Source: Agromyces seonyuensis | GTDB lineage: Bacteria > Actinomycetota > Actinomycetes > Actinomycetales > Microbacteriaceae | Assembly (NCBI RefSeq): GCF_009789225.1 | Contig: NZ_WSTA01000019.1 | Location: 1 to 52,676, forward strand | Length of the DNA stretch: 52,676 bases | Direction: 5' to 3' | Shown here: positions 25,468 to 32,874 of the stretch, in pieces | How positions within the stretch are numbered: position 1 is the first letter of the stretch | Layout: the number at the start of each line of letters is the position of its first letter | Notes under the pieces: generated by a model | Told to the model about the DNA's origin: nothing | Database searches by the model: none | Seen by the model: the letters and a program-made list of their open reading frames with translations, nothing else | Program-made: the position numbers and the translations under genes

Positions 25468-26208
25468 ATGACCGACAGCACCGCCCCCCGGGTGGCCATC
25501 GTCACAGGCGCATCGGGCGGCATCGGTCGCGCGGTCGCCGAGCGCCTCGCGGCCGACGGCGTGCGCGTCGTCGCCCACTACAGCGGCAACGCCGACGCGG
25601 CAGCCGAAGTCGTCGCGGCGATCACCGCCGGGGAAGGCGAAGCGATCGCCGTGGGCGGCGACGTCGCCGACGAGGCTGCGATGGCGGCGCTCTTCGACGC
25701 GGCCGAGCAGCGGTTCGGCGGGGTCGACGTGCTCGTGCACACCGCCGGCATCATGCCCCTCGGGCCCATCGCCGAGCTCGACCTCGAGACCTTCGACCGC
25801 ATCCAGCGCGTCAACGTGCGCGGCACGTTCGTCGTCGACCAGCTCGCGGCCCGTCGCATGCGCTCGGGCGGCGCGATCATCAACTTCTCCACGAGCGTCA
25901 CCCGGCTGCAGATGCCGACCTACGGCGCCTATGCGGCCTCAAAGGGCGCGGTCGAGGCGATGACCCTGATCCTCGCGCGCGAGCTCCGCGGCCGGGACAT
26001 CACCGTCAACGCCGTCGCGCCCGGGCCGACGGCGACGCCGCTCTTCTTCGCGGGCAAGCCGCAGGAGGTCGTGGACCGGATCGCGTCACTCAACCCCATG
26101 GAGCGGCTCGGCACGCCCGAGGACATCGCCGAGGTCGCGGCCTTCCTTGCCGGCCCCGGCCGCTGGGTCAACGGCCAGGTGCTCTACGCCAACGGCGGAG
26201 CCGCCTGA
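25468..26208 (+). CDS. Short-chain dehydrogenase/reductase (FabG-like)
   Basis: A 246-residue classical SDR. The cofactor motif TGASGGIGRAVAE is at residues 14-26, and HTAGIMPLGP corresponds to the NNAG motif. The catalytic Ser lies in INFSTSV and the YxxxK pair in YAAYAASKGAVE; the C-terminal PGPTATPLF and GRWVNGQVLYANGGA are typical. It is an NAD(P)H-dependent oxidoreductase of unknown substrate. It is divergent from the TetR gene and, by established precedent for such pairs, is probably the regulated target, induced by a small molecule that the SDR may act on. Confidence 0.9.
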   Translation: MTDSTAPRVAIVTGASGGIGRAVAERLAADGVRVVAHYSGNADAAAEVVAAITAGEGEAIAVGGDVADEAAMAALFDAAEQRFGGVDVLVHTAGIMPLGPIAELDLETFDRIQRVNVRGTFVVDQLAARRMRSGGAIINFSTSVTRLQMPTYGAYAASKGAVEAMTLILARELRGRDITVNAVAPGPTATPLFFAGKPQEVVDRIASLNPMERLGTPEDIAEVAAFLAGPGRWVNGQVLYANGGAA

Positions 26209-26301
26209 CCCCGAGGAGGCCGAGCGCGAGGCGGAGGCGCTGCGACGGGATCAGGGCGCGTCCTGATCCGTGGTTCCCGCACCGAGGACGAGACTGAGCG
26301 G

Positions 26302-27306
26302 ATGCCTGCCGAGCCCAGCGACCCGATCGTCCCGTCCGTCCCGACCGCCGCCGCCGCCGCCCCGGAATCCGACGCACCCGGCGCCGCCGCCCCGGCCGCG
26401 GACGTCCGCCCGCCGTTCGCCTGGTGGACGTGGTTCCTGATCGGCGCGGGCGGTGCGATCGTCGGGCTGCTGCCGTGGCTCGTCACGGGCGCGACCCTCC
26501 CGCTGCAGAACCTCTGGGCCGTCGAGACGCTGCCCGACGACATGCCGCGCACGCTGCTGCCGTTCAGCCAGTACGAGCTCGTGACGGTCGCGGCCCTGCT
26601 GGGCGTCGGCGCCGCAGCCGCGGGCATCGCCTTCCGCGCGCTGCGCGCCCGTGCCGCGGCGAGGTCCCGGTTCGCCCTCGTCCTCGGCGTCCTCGTCGTG
26701 CAGCTCGCCGCCATCGTCCAGACCACCGTCGTCGTCGCAGCGGGTCTGCGCGACGGCACGGAATCCGGGCTCTATCTCGGCGTGGTCCTCGGGGCGGCGG
26801 CGATCGCGTTCGCCGCGGGCCTCATCGTGCTGCCGCTCATCGGCTGGGGGCCGCGCGCGGGCGCGCTCATCGGGCTCGCGCTCGCCGCGATCGTGTCGAC
26901 GTCGTGGATCGGCGCCGCGATCGACCCCGTCATGCTCGTGACCACGGACCTCTCGACGTGGCTGCTGCCGGTGCTGCGCTGGGTGCCGCCGGTGCTCGTC
27001 GGCGTCGCGATCGCCTGGTGCGGGCTCGCTACCGTCGGCCGGGCGATCGCCGCCGTCGTCTCGCTCGCGCTGCTCTGGGTGCTGCCCGCCCTCATCACCG
27101 GGGTGTGGAACGCGTTCGGCAGCCGCGTGCTGCTGCGCTATCCGGATGAGCTCGTCGATCAGCTCGTCGGCGTCTTCCGCTCGGCGCTCGTGCAGCCGGA
27201 ACTCGTGCTGCCTCCGCTCGTGGTCGCCGTCGTCGTCGCCGCGCTCGGACTGGCGCTCGGTGCCGTGCTGCGTGGCCGCCGCGGCGGGCATCCGTCGGCC
27301 GGCTGA
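26302..27306 (+). CDS. Polytopic membrane protein of unknown function
   Basis: A 334-residue protein with a Pro/Ala-rich cytoplasmic N-terminus of about 38 residues and roughly eight hydrophobic segments (the first around WWTWFLIGAGGAIVGLLPWL, the last VVAVVVAALGLALGAVL). I do not recognise a named family and see no catalytic or nucleotide-binding motif. GAGACT lies 6 nt before the ATG at 26302, again the leaderless pattern. Conservation across actinobacteria would be the guide to a role. Convergent with the acyltransferase gene. Confidence 0.75.
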   Translation: MPAEPSDPIVPSVPTAAAAAPESDAPGAAAPAADVRPPFAWWTWFLIGAGGAIVGLLPWLVTGATLPLQNLWAVETLPDDMPRTLLPFSQYELVTVAALLGVGAAAAGIAFRALRARAAARSRFALVLGVLVVQLAAIVQTTVVVAAGLRDGTESGLYLGVVLGAAAIAFAAGLIVLPLIGWGPRAGALIGLALAAIVSTSWIGAAIDPVMLVTTDLSTWLLPVLRWVPPVLVGVAIAWCGLATVGRAIAAVVSLALLWVLPALITGVWNAFGSRVLLRYPDELVDQLVGVFRSALVQPELVLPPLVVAVVVAALGLALGAVLRGRRGGHPSAG

Positions 27307-27340
27307 CCGACCGAGGCGGAGCGGCGAGCCGACGGTCCGG

Positions 27341-28354
27341 TCAGGACTCGGTGATGGGGGCGGGCCGCTTCGCGCGCACCGAACGCAGCTGCAGGGCCGG
27401 CGGCGCGACGCGCACGCCCGTCAGGAACTCGGTCTTCGGCAGCGCGACGAGCACGACGCCGATGGTCCAAGACAGCACGGTGGTCACGACGAATCCCGGC
27501 AGCGAGCCCGTTGCGAGCCAATCGAACGCGGCGGCGATCGGGACGTGCACGAACAGCACCACGAGGGTGGCCATCGAGAGCCGGATGACGAACACGGCGG
27601 CACGCCCGCGGATCCAGCCGAAGAGGACGTCGGCGACGAGCACGAGTCCGCCCCCGACGAGGATCGCGGTGGCGATGCCGACGGCCGGCAGCCCGAAGTA
27701 GAGCAGTTTCACGTCGAGGTAGCTCTCGGGGAAGCGGAGCATCAAGCAGAGCCCGACGAAGATCATCGCCGCGCCGAGGAGCGGCGGGCGGGGAATCCGA
27801 TCCCCGACGATCCGCAGGGTACGGCCGGCGACGAGGAAGATCACCGATCCGACGCCCTGGCCGATGCTGAGCGGTGCATCGTAGAGGGGCAGACCGGGCG
27901 TGTAGGCGACGATCATGAAGAGCGCGATCGCGATGGGCCACTGCCAGGCGAGGTGCAGTCGGCCGACCCAGTAGTAGACCATGACCGCGACGAAGAGCGC
28001 GGGCGTGAACCAGAAGGCGTGGAACGGCGAGCTGAGGTGAGCGCCGCCCCAGACCTGGATCGCCGCGTGCCGGAGGTCGAAGGTGCCCCGGATCGACCAG
28101 ACGGTCCAGGTGATCGAGGCGATGATCACGAACCACGCGGCGTACGGCACGAGCAGCGCCTTCGCGCGCAGCACCGCTTCCTCCTTCGGGCCGCGCCGGC
28201 CGCTCCAGAGATACCCGGAGAGCACGAAGTAGAGGGGGAGGACCCAGGGCCCGAGCCAGCGCGCGGCTTCGGGGCTCATCCAGATGTGGCAGGCGATCAC
28301 GGCGACCATGCCCAGGACCCGGAGCGCGTCGATCGCGGCAGAACGTTCCGGCAT
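27341..28354 (-). CDS. Acyltransferase family 3 membrane protein
   Basis: A 337-residue protein with about ten transmembrane helices. It begins AIDALRVLGMVAVIACHIWM, containing the conserved R and H of acyltransferase-3 proteins, and has LYFVLSGYLW, the usual SGYL-type motif. Members transfer acetyl or other acyl groups onto sugars of lipids, polysaccharides or antibiotics at the membrane. TACGAT lies 7 nt before the ATG at 28354. It follows the LacI gene on the same strand, but with its own promoter and no clear pathway link. Confidence 0.88.
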   Translation of the reverse strand: MPERSAAIDALRVLGMVAVIACHIWMSPEAARWLGPWVLPLYFVLSGYLWSGRRGPKEEAVLRAKALLVPYAAWFVIIASITWTVWSIRGTFDLRHAAIQVWGGAHLSSPFHAFWFTPALFVAVMVYYWVGRLHLAWQWPIAIALFMIVAYTPGLPLYDAPLSIGQGVGSVIFLVAGRTLRIVGDRIPRPPLLGAAMIFVGLCLMLRFPESYLDVKLLYFGLPAVGIATAILVGGGLVLVADVLFGWIRGRAAVFVIRLSMATLVVLFVHVPIAAAFDWLATGSLPGFVVTTVLSWTIGVVLVALPKTEFLTGVRVAPPALQLRSVRAKRPAPITES

Positions 28355-28443
28355 GGGCGCGATCGTATCCGTCGGGCAAAATGCCCGGTAGACGGCATCT
28401 ACCCCCCGTTCGGGTCTGACGGGAGGCGGTGAGCGACGCCGCC

Positions 28444-29478
28444 TCAGCGACGGGCGATGGTGGAGCCGCGGATCACGAGCCGCACGGGCAGCCGGTGCTC
28501 GCCGGTCTCGCCGTCGACGCCGTCGGCGCCGTCGATCGCCTCGAAGATGCGCATCGCGGCTGCTCGGCCGAGCTGCTGGAGGTTCGCGTCGATGCTCGTG
28601 AGCTCGGGCCGGGACTGCGTCGCGAGGACTTCCCAGTTGTCGTAGCCGATCACCGCGACGTCGTCGGGCACCCGCTTGTCGAAGTCGCGGAGCGTGTCGA
28701 GCACGCCGCGCGCGATCTGGTCCGAGCCGCACACGATGCCGTCGATCTCCGGGTGGGCGGCGAGCAGCATCGCCGCGGCGTCGCGGCCCCAGTGCTCCGA
28801 CCAGTCGTTGTAGGCGACGTCGCCGACGAGCTCGAGGCCGGCGTCGGCGAGCGCCGCACGCACGCCGGTCGTCCGGTCCTGCGCGGCCGCGTAGGCGGGG
28901 TCGCCGGAGATGTGGGCGATGCGTCGGCGGCCCGTGCCGAGCAGATGCTCGACCGCGAGTCGGCCGCCGGCGACGTTGTCGGGAGTGAGGGAGAGGTCGG
29001 CGGGGTCGTCGGACGGCGCGTAGGCGTAGACGACGGGCACGGGCTGCTCGCCGAGCGAGGGGCGGGGGTCGGTCTGGCGCCCGACGACGATGATGCCGTC
29101 GACCCGGCGGTTGAGCAGCGCTTTCAGGTGGTGCTGCTCGCGGATCGCGTCGCCCCGCGCGTCGCAGAGGATGACGTTGACCTGCCCGGCCCCGAACGCG
29201 TCTTCGGCCCCCATGAGGATCGGGATGACGAAGCGGCCCTCGAGGTCGCTCGTGAGGAGCCCGACGGTGCCGGTGCGGCCGGCGATGAGGCTGCGGGCGA
29301 GCTGGTTCGGGCTGAAGGCCAGTTCGGCGGCCGCGGCGACGACGCGATCGCGCGTGCCGGGGGCGACGTCCTCGCGTCCGTTGATCGCCTTCGACGCGGT
29401 CGCGATGGACACTCCGGCGAGCTTCGCCACGTCGCCGAGCGTCGCGTTGCGGGCGGCGGTGCGCCTCGCTGCCGGCAT
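28444..29478 (-). CDS. LacI-family regulator of the arabinoside operon
   Basis: A 344-residue LacI/GalR regulator with helix-turn-helix TLGDVAKLAGVSIATASKAI, the hinge region SPNQLARSLIAGRTG and a sugar-binding domain with the segment DDVAVIGYDNWE. The start ATG at 29478 has an AAGGGGG-type ribosome binding site. It is divergent from the solute-binding protein, permease and GH127 genes, and the gap between them contains a likely operator. The effector is probably an L-arabinose-containing oligosaccharide, inferred from the GH127 partner. Confidence 0.9.
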   Translation of the reverse strand: MPAARRTAARNATLGDVAKLAGVSIATASKAINGREDVAPGTRDRVVAAAAELAFSPNQLARSLIAGRTGTVGLLTSDLEGRFVIPILMGAEDAFGAGQVNVILCDARGDAIREQHHLKALLNRRVDGIIVVGRQTDPRPSLGEQPVPVVYAYAPSDDPADLSLTPDNVAGGRLAVEHLLGTGRRRIAHISGDPAYAAAQDRTTGVRAALADAGLELVGDVAYNDWSEHWGRDAAAMLLAAHPEIDGIVCGSDQIARGVLDTLRDFDKRVPDDVAVIGYDNWEVLATQSRPELTSIDANLQQLGRAAAMRIFEAIDGADGVDGETGEHRLPVRLVIRGSTIARR

Positions 29479-29525
29479 CCGGACCCCCTTCGTCGGTATT
29501 CCTCAAACGTTACCGGACGCTTCCC

Positions 29526-29572
29526 TTGACGCGGCCGTGCGGCCCACAGTACCGTGCCGAAAGGGATTTCGG
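29526..29572 (+). promoter_or_regulatory. Arabinoside operon promoter with operator at the start site
   Basis: TTGACG (29526-29531) and TACCGT (29550-29555, 18-bp spacer) form a good promoter. Immediately after it an inverted repeat CCGAAA-GGGA-TTTCGG (29557-29572) lies on the likely transcription start, the expected place for a LacI-family block. An AACGTT core upstream (about 29507-29512) may be a second, weaker site that serves the divergent regulator. Confidence 0.7.
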
Positions 29573-29651
29573 AGTTTTCGATCGCACCGCCGATTGCCCC
29601 GGGTCGGGCACCGCCCGGAACCCGCTCAACGAAGAGCCAGAGGAGAACCCC

Positions 29652-30947
29652 ATGCGTCACACGACCCGCCGTGCACGGCGTGCCGTCGGCCTGCTCGCCG
29701 CCGGTGCGCTCGCGTTCGGCCTCGCAGCCTGTTCCAGCAGCGGCGATCCCGCCGCCGACCTGTCCAGCGCCGGCCCCGAGGGGGTCGACGACGGCACGAC
29801 GCTCACGCTGTGGACCCGCGCACCGCTCGAGAAGCAGGCCAAGCTCCTCGTGGAGGCGTACAACGACTCCCACGAGAACCAGGTCGAGCTCACCGTCGTG
29901 CCCAACGACGACTACGTCGCGAAGGTCGGTGCGGCCGCCGGCTCGGGCGGACTGCCCGACCTGTTCGCCGCCGACATCGTCTACGTGCCCAACTGGGTCG
30001 AGCAGGGCCTGTTCCAGGACATCTCGACCCAGATCGACGGGCTCGACTACAAGGACCAGATCAACCAGGGCCACCTCAGCGCCGGCACCGACGCCGACGG
30101 CAAGGAGCACGTGCTGCCGTTCGTGCTCGACCTCTCGATGCTGTTCTGGAACAAGGAGCTCGCCACCGAGGCGGGCCTCGACGCCGAGAACGGCCCGGCG
30201 AACCTCGAGGAGTACGCCGAGTGGGCGAAGGCCATCCAGGGACTCGGCAAGGAGGGCGTCTACGGCACCGCCACCGGCCTCAACTGCGGCGGCTGCCTCG
30301 TCTTCACGTGGTTCCCGAGCGTGTGGGCCGACGGCGAGGAGGTGCTGAGCGACGACGGGACCGAGTCGCTGCTCGCGAGCGACACCGCCAAGGCCGTCTA
30401 CGACACGTGGGCCGACCTGTGGGCATCCGGCGCCGTGCTGCCCTCGTCGAAGGACGAAGCCGGCCCCACCTGGACCGCGGCCTTCACCGAGGGCAACGTC
30501 GGCCTCATGTTCTACCCGGCCACCCTGCTCTCCTCCACGCCGTTCGACGTCGGCGTCTCCGGCATCCCCGGTCCCGAGGGCGGTGCATCGACCTTCGTCG
30601 GCGGCGACGGCATCGGCATCTCGAAGGACTCGAAGAAGTCCGCGCAGGCGTGGAACTTCCTCAACTGGATGATGTCCGAGGACGCCCAGGTCGGCGTGCT
30701 CGCCAAGGACAACGACGTGGTCTCCCGGGCCGACCTCGCGGAGAACGAGTACTCCGAGCAGGACCCGCGCCTCGTCACCATCAACGAGGTCGCCGGCGAG
30801 GGCGACACCCCGGTCGCGCTGAACTTCCAGCAGGCCTTCAACGCGCCGAACAGCCCCTGGCTGACCCTCGTGCGCAACGCCGTGCTCGAGCAGAGCGGCA
30901 CGGTCGACGCCGACAACGACGAGATCACCTCGGTGCTCTCGCAGTAG
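29652..30947 (+). CDS. Sugar ABC transporter substrate-binding lipoprotein (arabino-oligosaccharide type)
   Basis: A 431-residue family-1 solute-binding lipoprotein. An AGGAG site (29641-29645) 6 nt before ATG 29652 sets the start. The signal has a twin-basic start, a hydrophobic core and lipobox GLAAC with Cys27. The mature domain starts TLTLWTRAPLEKQAKLLVEA. It heads an operon with two permeases and a GH127 beta-L-arabinofuranosidase, which suggests uptake of L-arabinofuranosyl oligosaccharides from plant cell-wall material. The ligand is inferred from this context. Confidence 0.91.
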   Translation: MRHTTRRARRAVGLLAAGALAFGLAACSSSGDPAADLSSAGPEGVDDGTTLTLWTRAPLEKQAKLLVEAYNDSHENQVELTVVPNDDYVAKVGAAAGSGGLPDLFAADIVYVPNWVEQGLFQDISTQIDGLDYKDQINQGHLSAGTDADGKEHVLPFVLDLSMLFWNKELATEAGLDAENGPANLEEYAEWAKAIQGLGKEGVYGTATGLNCGGCLVFTWFPSVWADGEEVLSDDGTESLLASDTAKAVYDTWADLWASGAVLPSSKDEAGPTWTAAFTEGNVGLMFYPATLLSSTPFDVGVSGIPGPEGGASTFVGGDGIGISKDSKKSAQAWNFLNWMMSEDAQVGVLAKDNDVVSRADLAENEYSEQDPRLVTINEVAGEGDTPVALNFQQAFNAPNSPWLTLVRNAVLEQSGTVDADNDEITSVLSQ

Positions 30948-30954
30948 CGGCACC

Positions 30955-30996
30955 GGCCGGATGCCTCGCGCGGCGCTTCCCGTGAGGCATCCGGCC
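30955..30996 (+). terminator. Intercistronic hairpin between binding protein and permease genes
   Basis: A perfect 13-bp stem, GGCCGGATGCCTC (30955-30967) with GAGGCATCCGGCC (30984-30996), loop of 16 bases and no T-run. It occupies the same position as the 7337-7365 hairpin in the cellobiose operon and probably stabilises or partly ends the binding-protein message. Confidence 0.7.
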
Positions 30997-31031
30997 CCAC
31001 CGACCCAGCCGGACACCCGAACGAGGACGCC

Positions 31032-31955
31032 ATGACCACTGCCACCACGCCGCCGCCCGCCGCGGCGATCGCGCCCCGACGGCGCCGGAGCGTCTCCCGA
31101 CGCCGAGCCGGCACCGGCTGGGCGTACGCCGCCCCGACCGCGCTGTTCGTCGTCGCGCTCTTCGTGCTGCCGCTGCTGCTCGTGCTGCAGATGTCCGGCT
31201 CCGACTGGCCGCTGCTGGCCGGCAACCAGGGCTGGAACGCCCCGGAGAACTACGTCGACGCCACTCAGAACCGCTTCTTCTGGGACTCGATCTGGTTCAC
31301 CCTGAAATACACGGTGCTCGCGACCGTGCTGCTCATCGGCCTGGGGCTCGGCCTCGCACTGCTCGTGCAGGAGTCGACCCGGTGGAAGGGCGTGCTGCGC
31401 ACGGCGTTCCTCGTGCCGAGCGCGCTCGGCCTCGCGAGCGCGTCGCTCCTCTTCTACGTGCTCTATTCGCCGTACGCCGGGCCGTTCGCCGATCTCATGT
31501 CGTCGTGGGGCATCACGTTCCTCGGCACGCCCGAGGGAGCGCTGTGGTCGACGCTGTTCCTCATCGTCTGGCGGTACGCGGGCTTCTACATGCTGCTCAT
31601 GCTCGTCGGCCTGCAGGGCATCTCCGACGACGTCTACGAGGCGGCCCGCATCGACGGCGCGAGCCGCTGGCAGATCTTCCGCTCCATCACGATCCCGCTG
31701 CTGCGGCCCACGCTCGCGCTCACGACGGTGCTCTGCGTCACGGGCTCGCTGCTCGCGTTCGAGCAGTTCTACATCCTCACCAAGGGCGGGCCGGACAACT
31801 CCACGATCACGGTCGTGCAGCTCATCTACAACATGGCCTTCCAGGGGCAGAACGACCTCGGCGTCGCCGCGGCGCTCTCCGTCATCGTGCTGCTCGCCCT
31901 CGTCGTCATCAACATCGTGCAACTGCGCACGTTCAACCGCAGCGAGGAGGACTGA
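31032..31955 (+). CDS. Sugar ABC transporter permease (MalF type)
   Basis: A 307-residue permease with six predicted helices. After a basic N-terminus (RRRRSVSRRRAG) the first helix is YAAPTALFVVALFVLPLLLV, and the ATPase-docking EAA loop is DVYEAARIDGASRWQIFRSI. GAGGACGCC precedes the ATG. The second permease begins 3 bases after its stop codon. No ATPase gene accompanies the pair. Confidence 0.93.
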   Translation: MTTATTPPPAAAIAPRRRRSVSRRRAGTGWAYAAPTALFVVALFVLPLLLVLQMSGSDWPLLAGNQGWNAPENYVDATQNRFFWDSIWFTLKYTVLATVLLIGLGLGLALLVQESTRWKGVLRTAFLVPSALGLASASLLFYVLYSPYAGPFADLMSSWGITFLGTPEGALWSTLFLIVWRYAGFYMLLMLVGLQGISDDVYEAARIDGASRWQIFRSITIPLLRPTLALTTVLCVTGSLLAFEQFYILTKGGPDNSTITVVQLIYNMAFQGQNDLGVAAALSVIVLLALVVINIVQLRTFNRSEED

Positions 31956-31958
31956 CCC

Positions 31959-32870
31959 GTGTCCCTCACGAAACCGACGGCGACGCTCACGGAGGCCATG
32001 ACGGTCCCGAAGGGCGAGCGGGAGCGTCGCAGCCCCCGCCATCCGAGCCGCGCCGCCTCGATCGCCGGCCGGATGCCGTTCTGGGTCTTCACCGGCGCAC
32101 TCGCGATCGTCTTCCTCTACCCGCTCGTCTGGACGGCGATCTCCTCGGTCGCGCCGCTGGCGGGCACCGGGCAGACCGACGGGTGGGGCTTCGGCAACTA
32201 CGTCACGCTCGCGAACTATCAGGCCGGCGTCTGGGTGTACCTCGGCAACTCGCTCTTCGTGTCGTTGCTCACGGTCATCCTGACCCTCGTCGTGTCGATG
32301 CTCGGCGGGTACGCCTTCGCCCGGTTCAAGTTCCCGGGCAAGAACCTGCTGTTCCTCGGCACGCTCGCGATCCTGATGGTGCCCTACGCGACGCTGCTCA
32401 TCCCGCTGTACGTGCTGCTCGCATCGGTCGGGCTCGCGAACTCCCTCGTCGGCGTCGCGCTCGTGCTCACGATGTTCCAGCTCCCGTTCTCGACCTTCAT
32501 GATGCGCATCTCGTTCGAATCCATCCCGCGCGAGCTCGACGAGGCGGCCATGGTCGACGGATGCTCGTCCTGGACGGCCCTGTGGCGGGTGCTCGTCCCC
32601 GCCGTCAAGCCGGGGCTCATCACGGTCGGACTGTTCGCCTTCCTCGCGGCGTGGAACGACTTCATGGCGCCGCTCATCCTGATCTCCGACACCAACCGGA
32701 TGACGCTGCCGCTCGCCGTCTCGAACCTGCGGGGCCAGGTGCAGGGCGTCGTCGACTACGGCGCCACCGAGGCCGGCGTCGTCGTGCTCGCGGTGCCGTG
32801 CATCCTGCTCTTCCTCGTGCTCCAACGCCACTACGTCCGAGGCTTCATGTCCGGCGCGTTCAAGGGATAG
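31959..32870 (+). CDS. Sugar ABC transporter permease (MalG type)
   Basis: A 303-residue partner permease, GTG start at 31959. It has a 45-residue basic cytoplasmic N-terminus, six helices, and the EAA loop ELDEAAMVDGCSSWTALWRV. It ends 4 bases before the GH127 gene, so importer and glycosidase are made from one message. Confidence 0.93.
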   Translation: MSLTKPTATLTEAMTVPKGERERRSPRHPSRAASIAGRMPFWVFTGALAIVFLYPLVWTAISSVAPLAGTGQTDGWGFGNYVTLANYQAGVWVYLGNSLFVSLLTVILTLVVSMLGGYAFARFKFPGKNLLFLGTLAILMVPYATLLIPLYVLLASVGLANSLVGVALVLTMFQLPFSTFMMRISFESIPRELDEAAMVDGCSSWTALWRVLVPAVKPGLITVGLFAFLAAWNDFMAPLILISDTNRMTLPLAVSNLRGQVQGVVDYGATEAGVVVLAVPCILLFLVLQRHYVRGFMSGAFKG

Positions 32871-32874
32871 ATCC

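Noticed and set aside
29526..29651. TTG 29526 as start of the second binding protein
   Set aside because: It coincides with the TTGACG promoter box; the true lipoprotein signal starts at ATG 29652.
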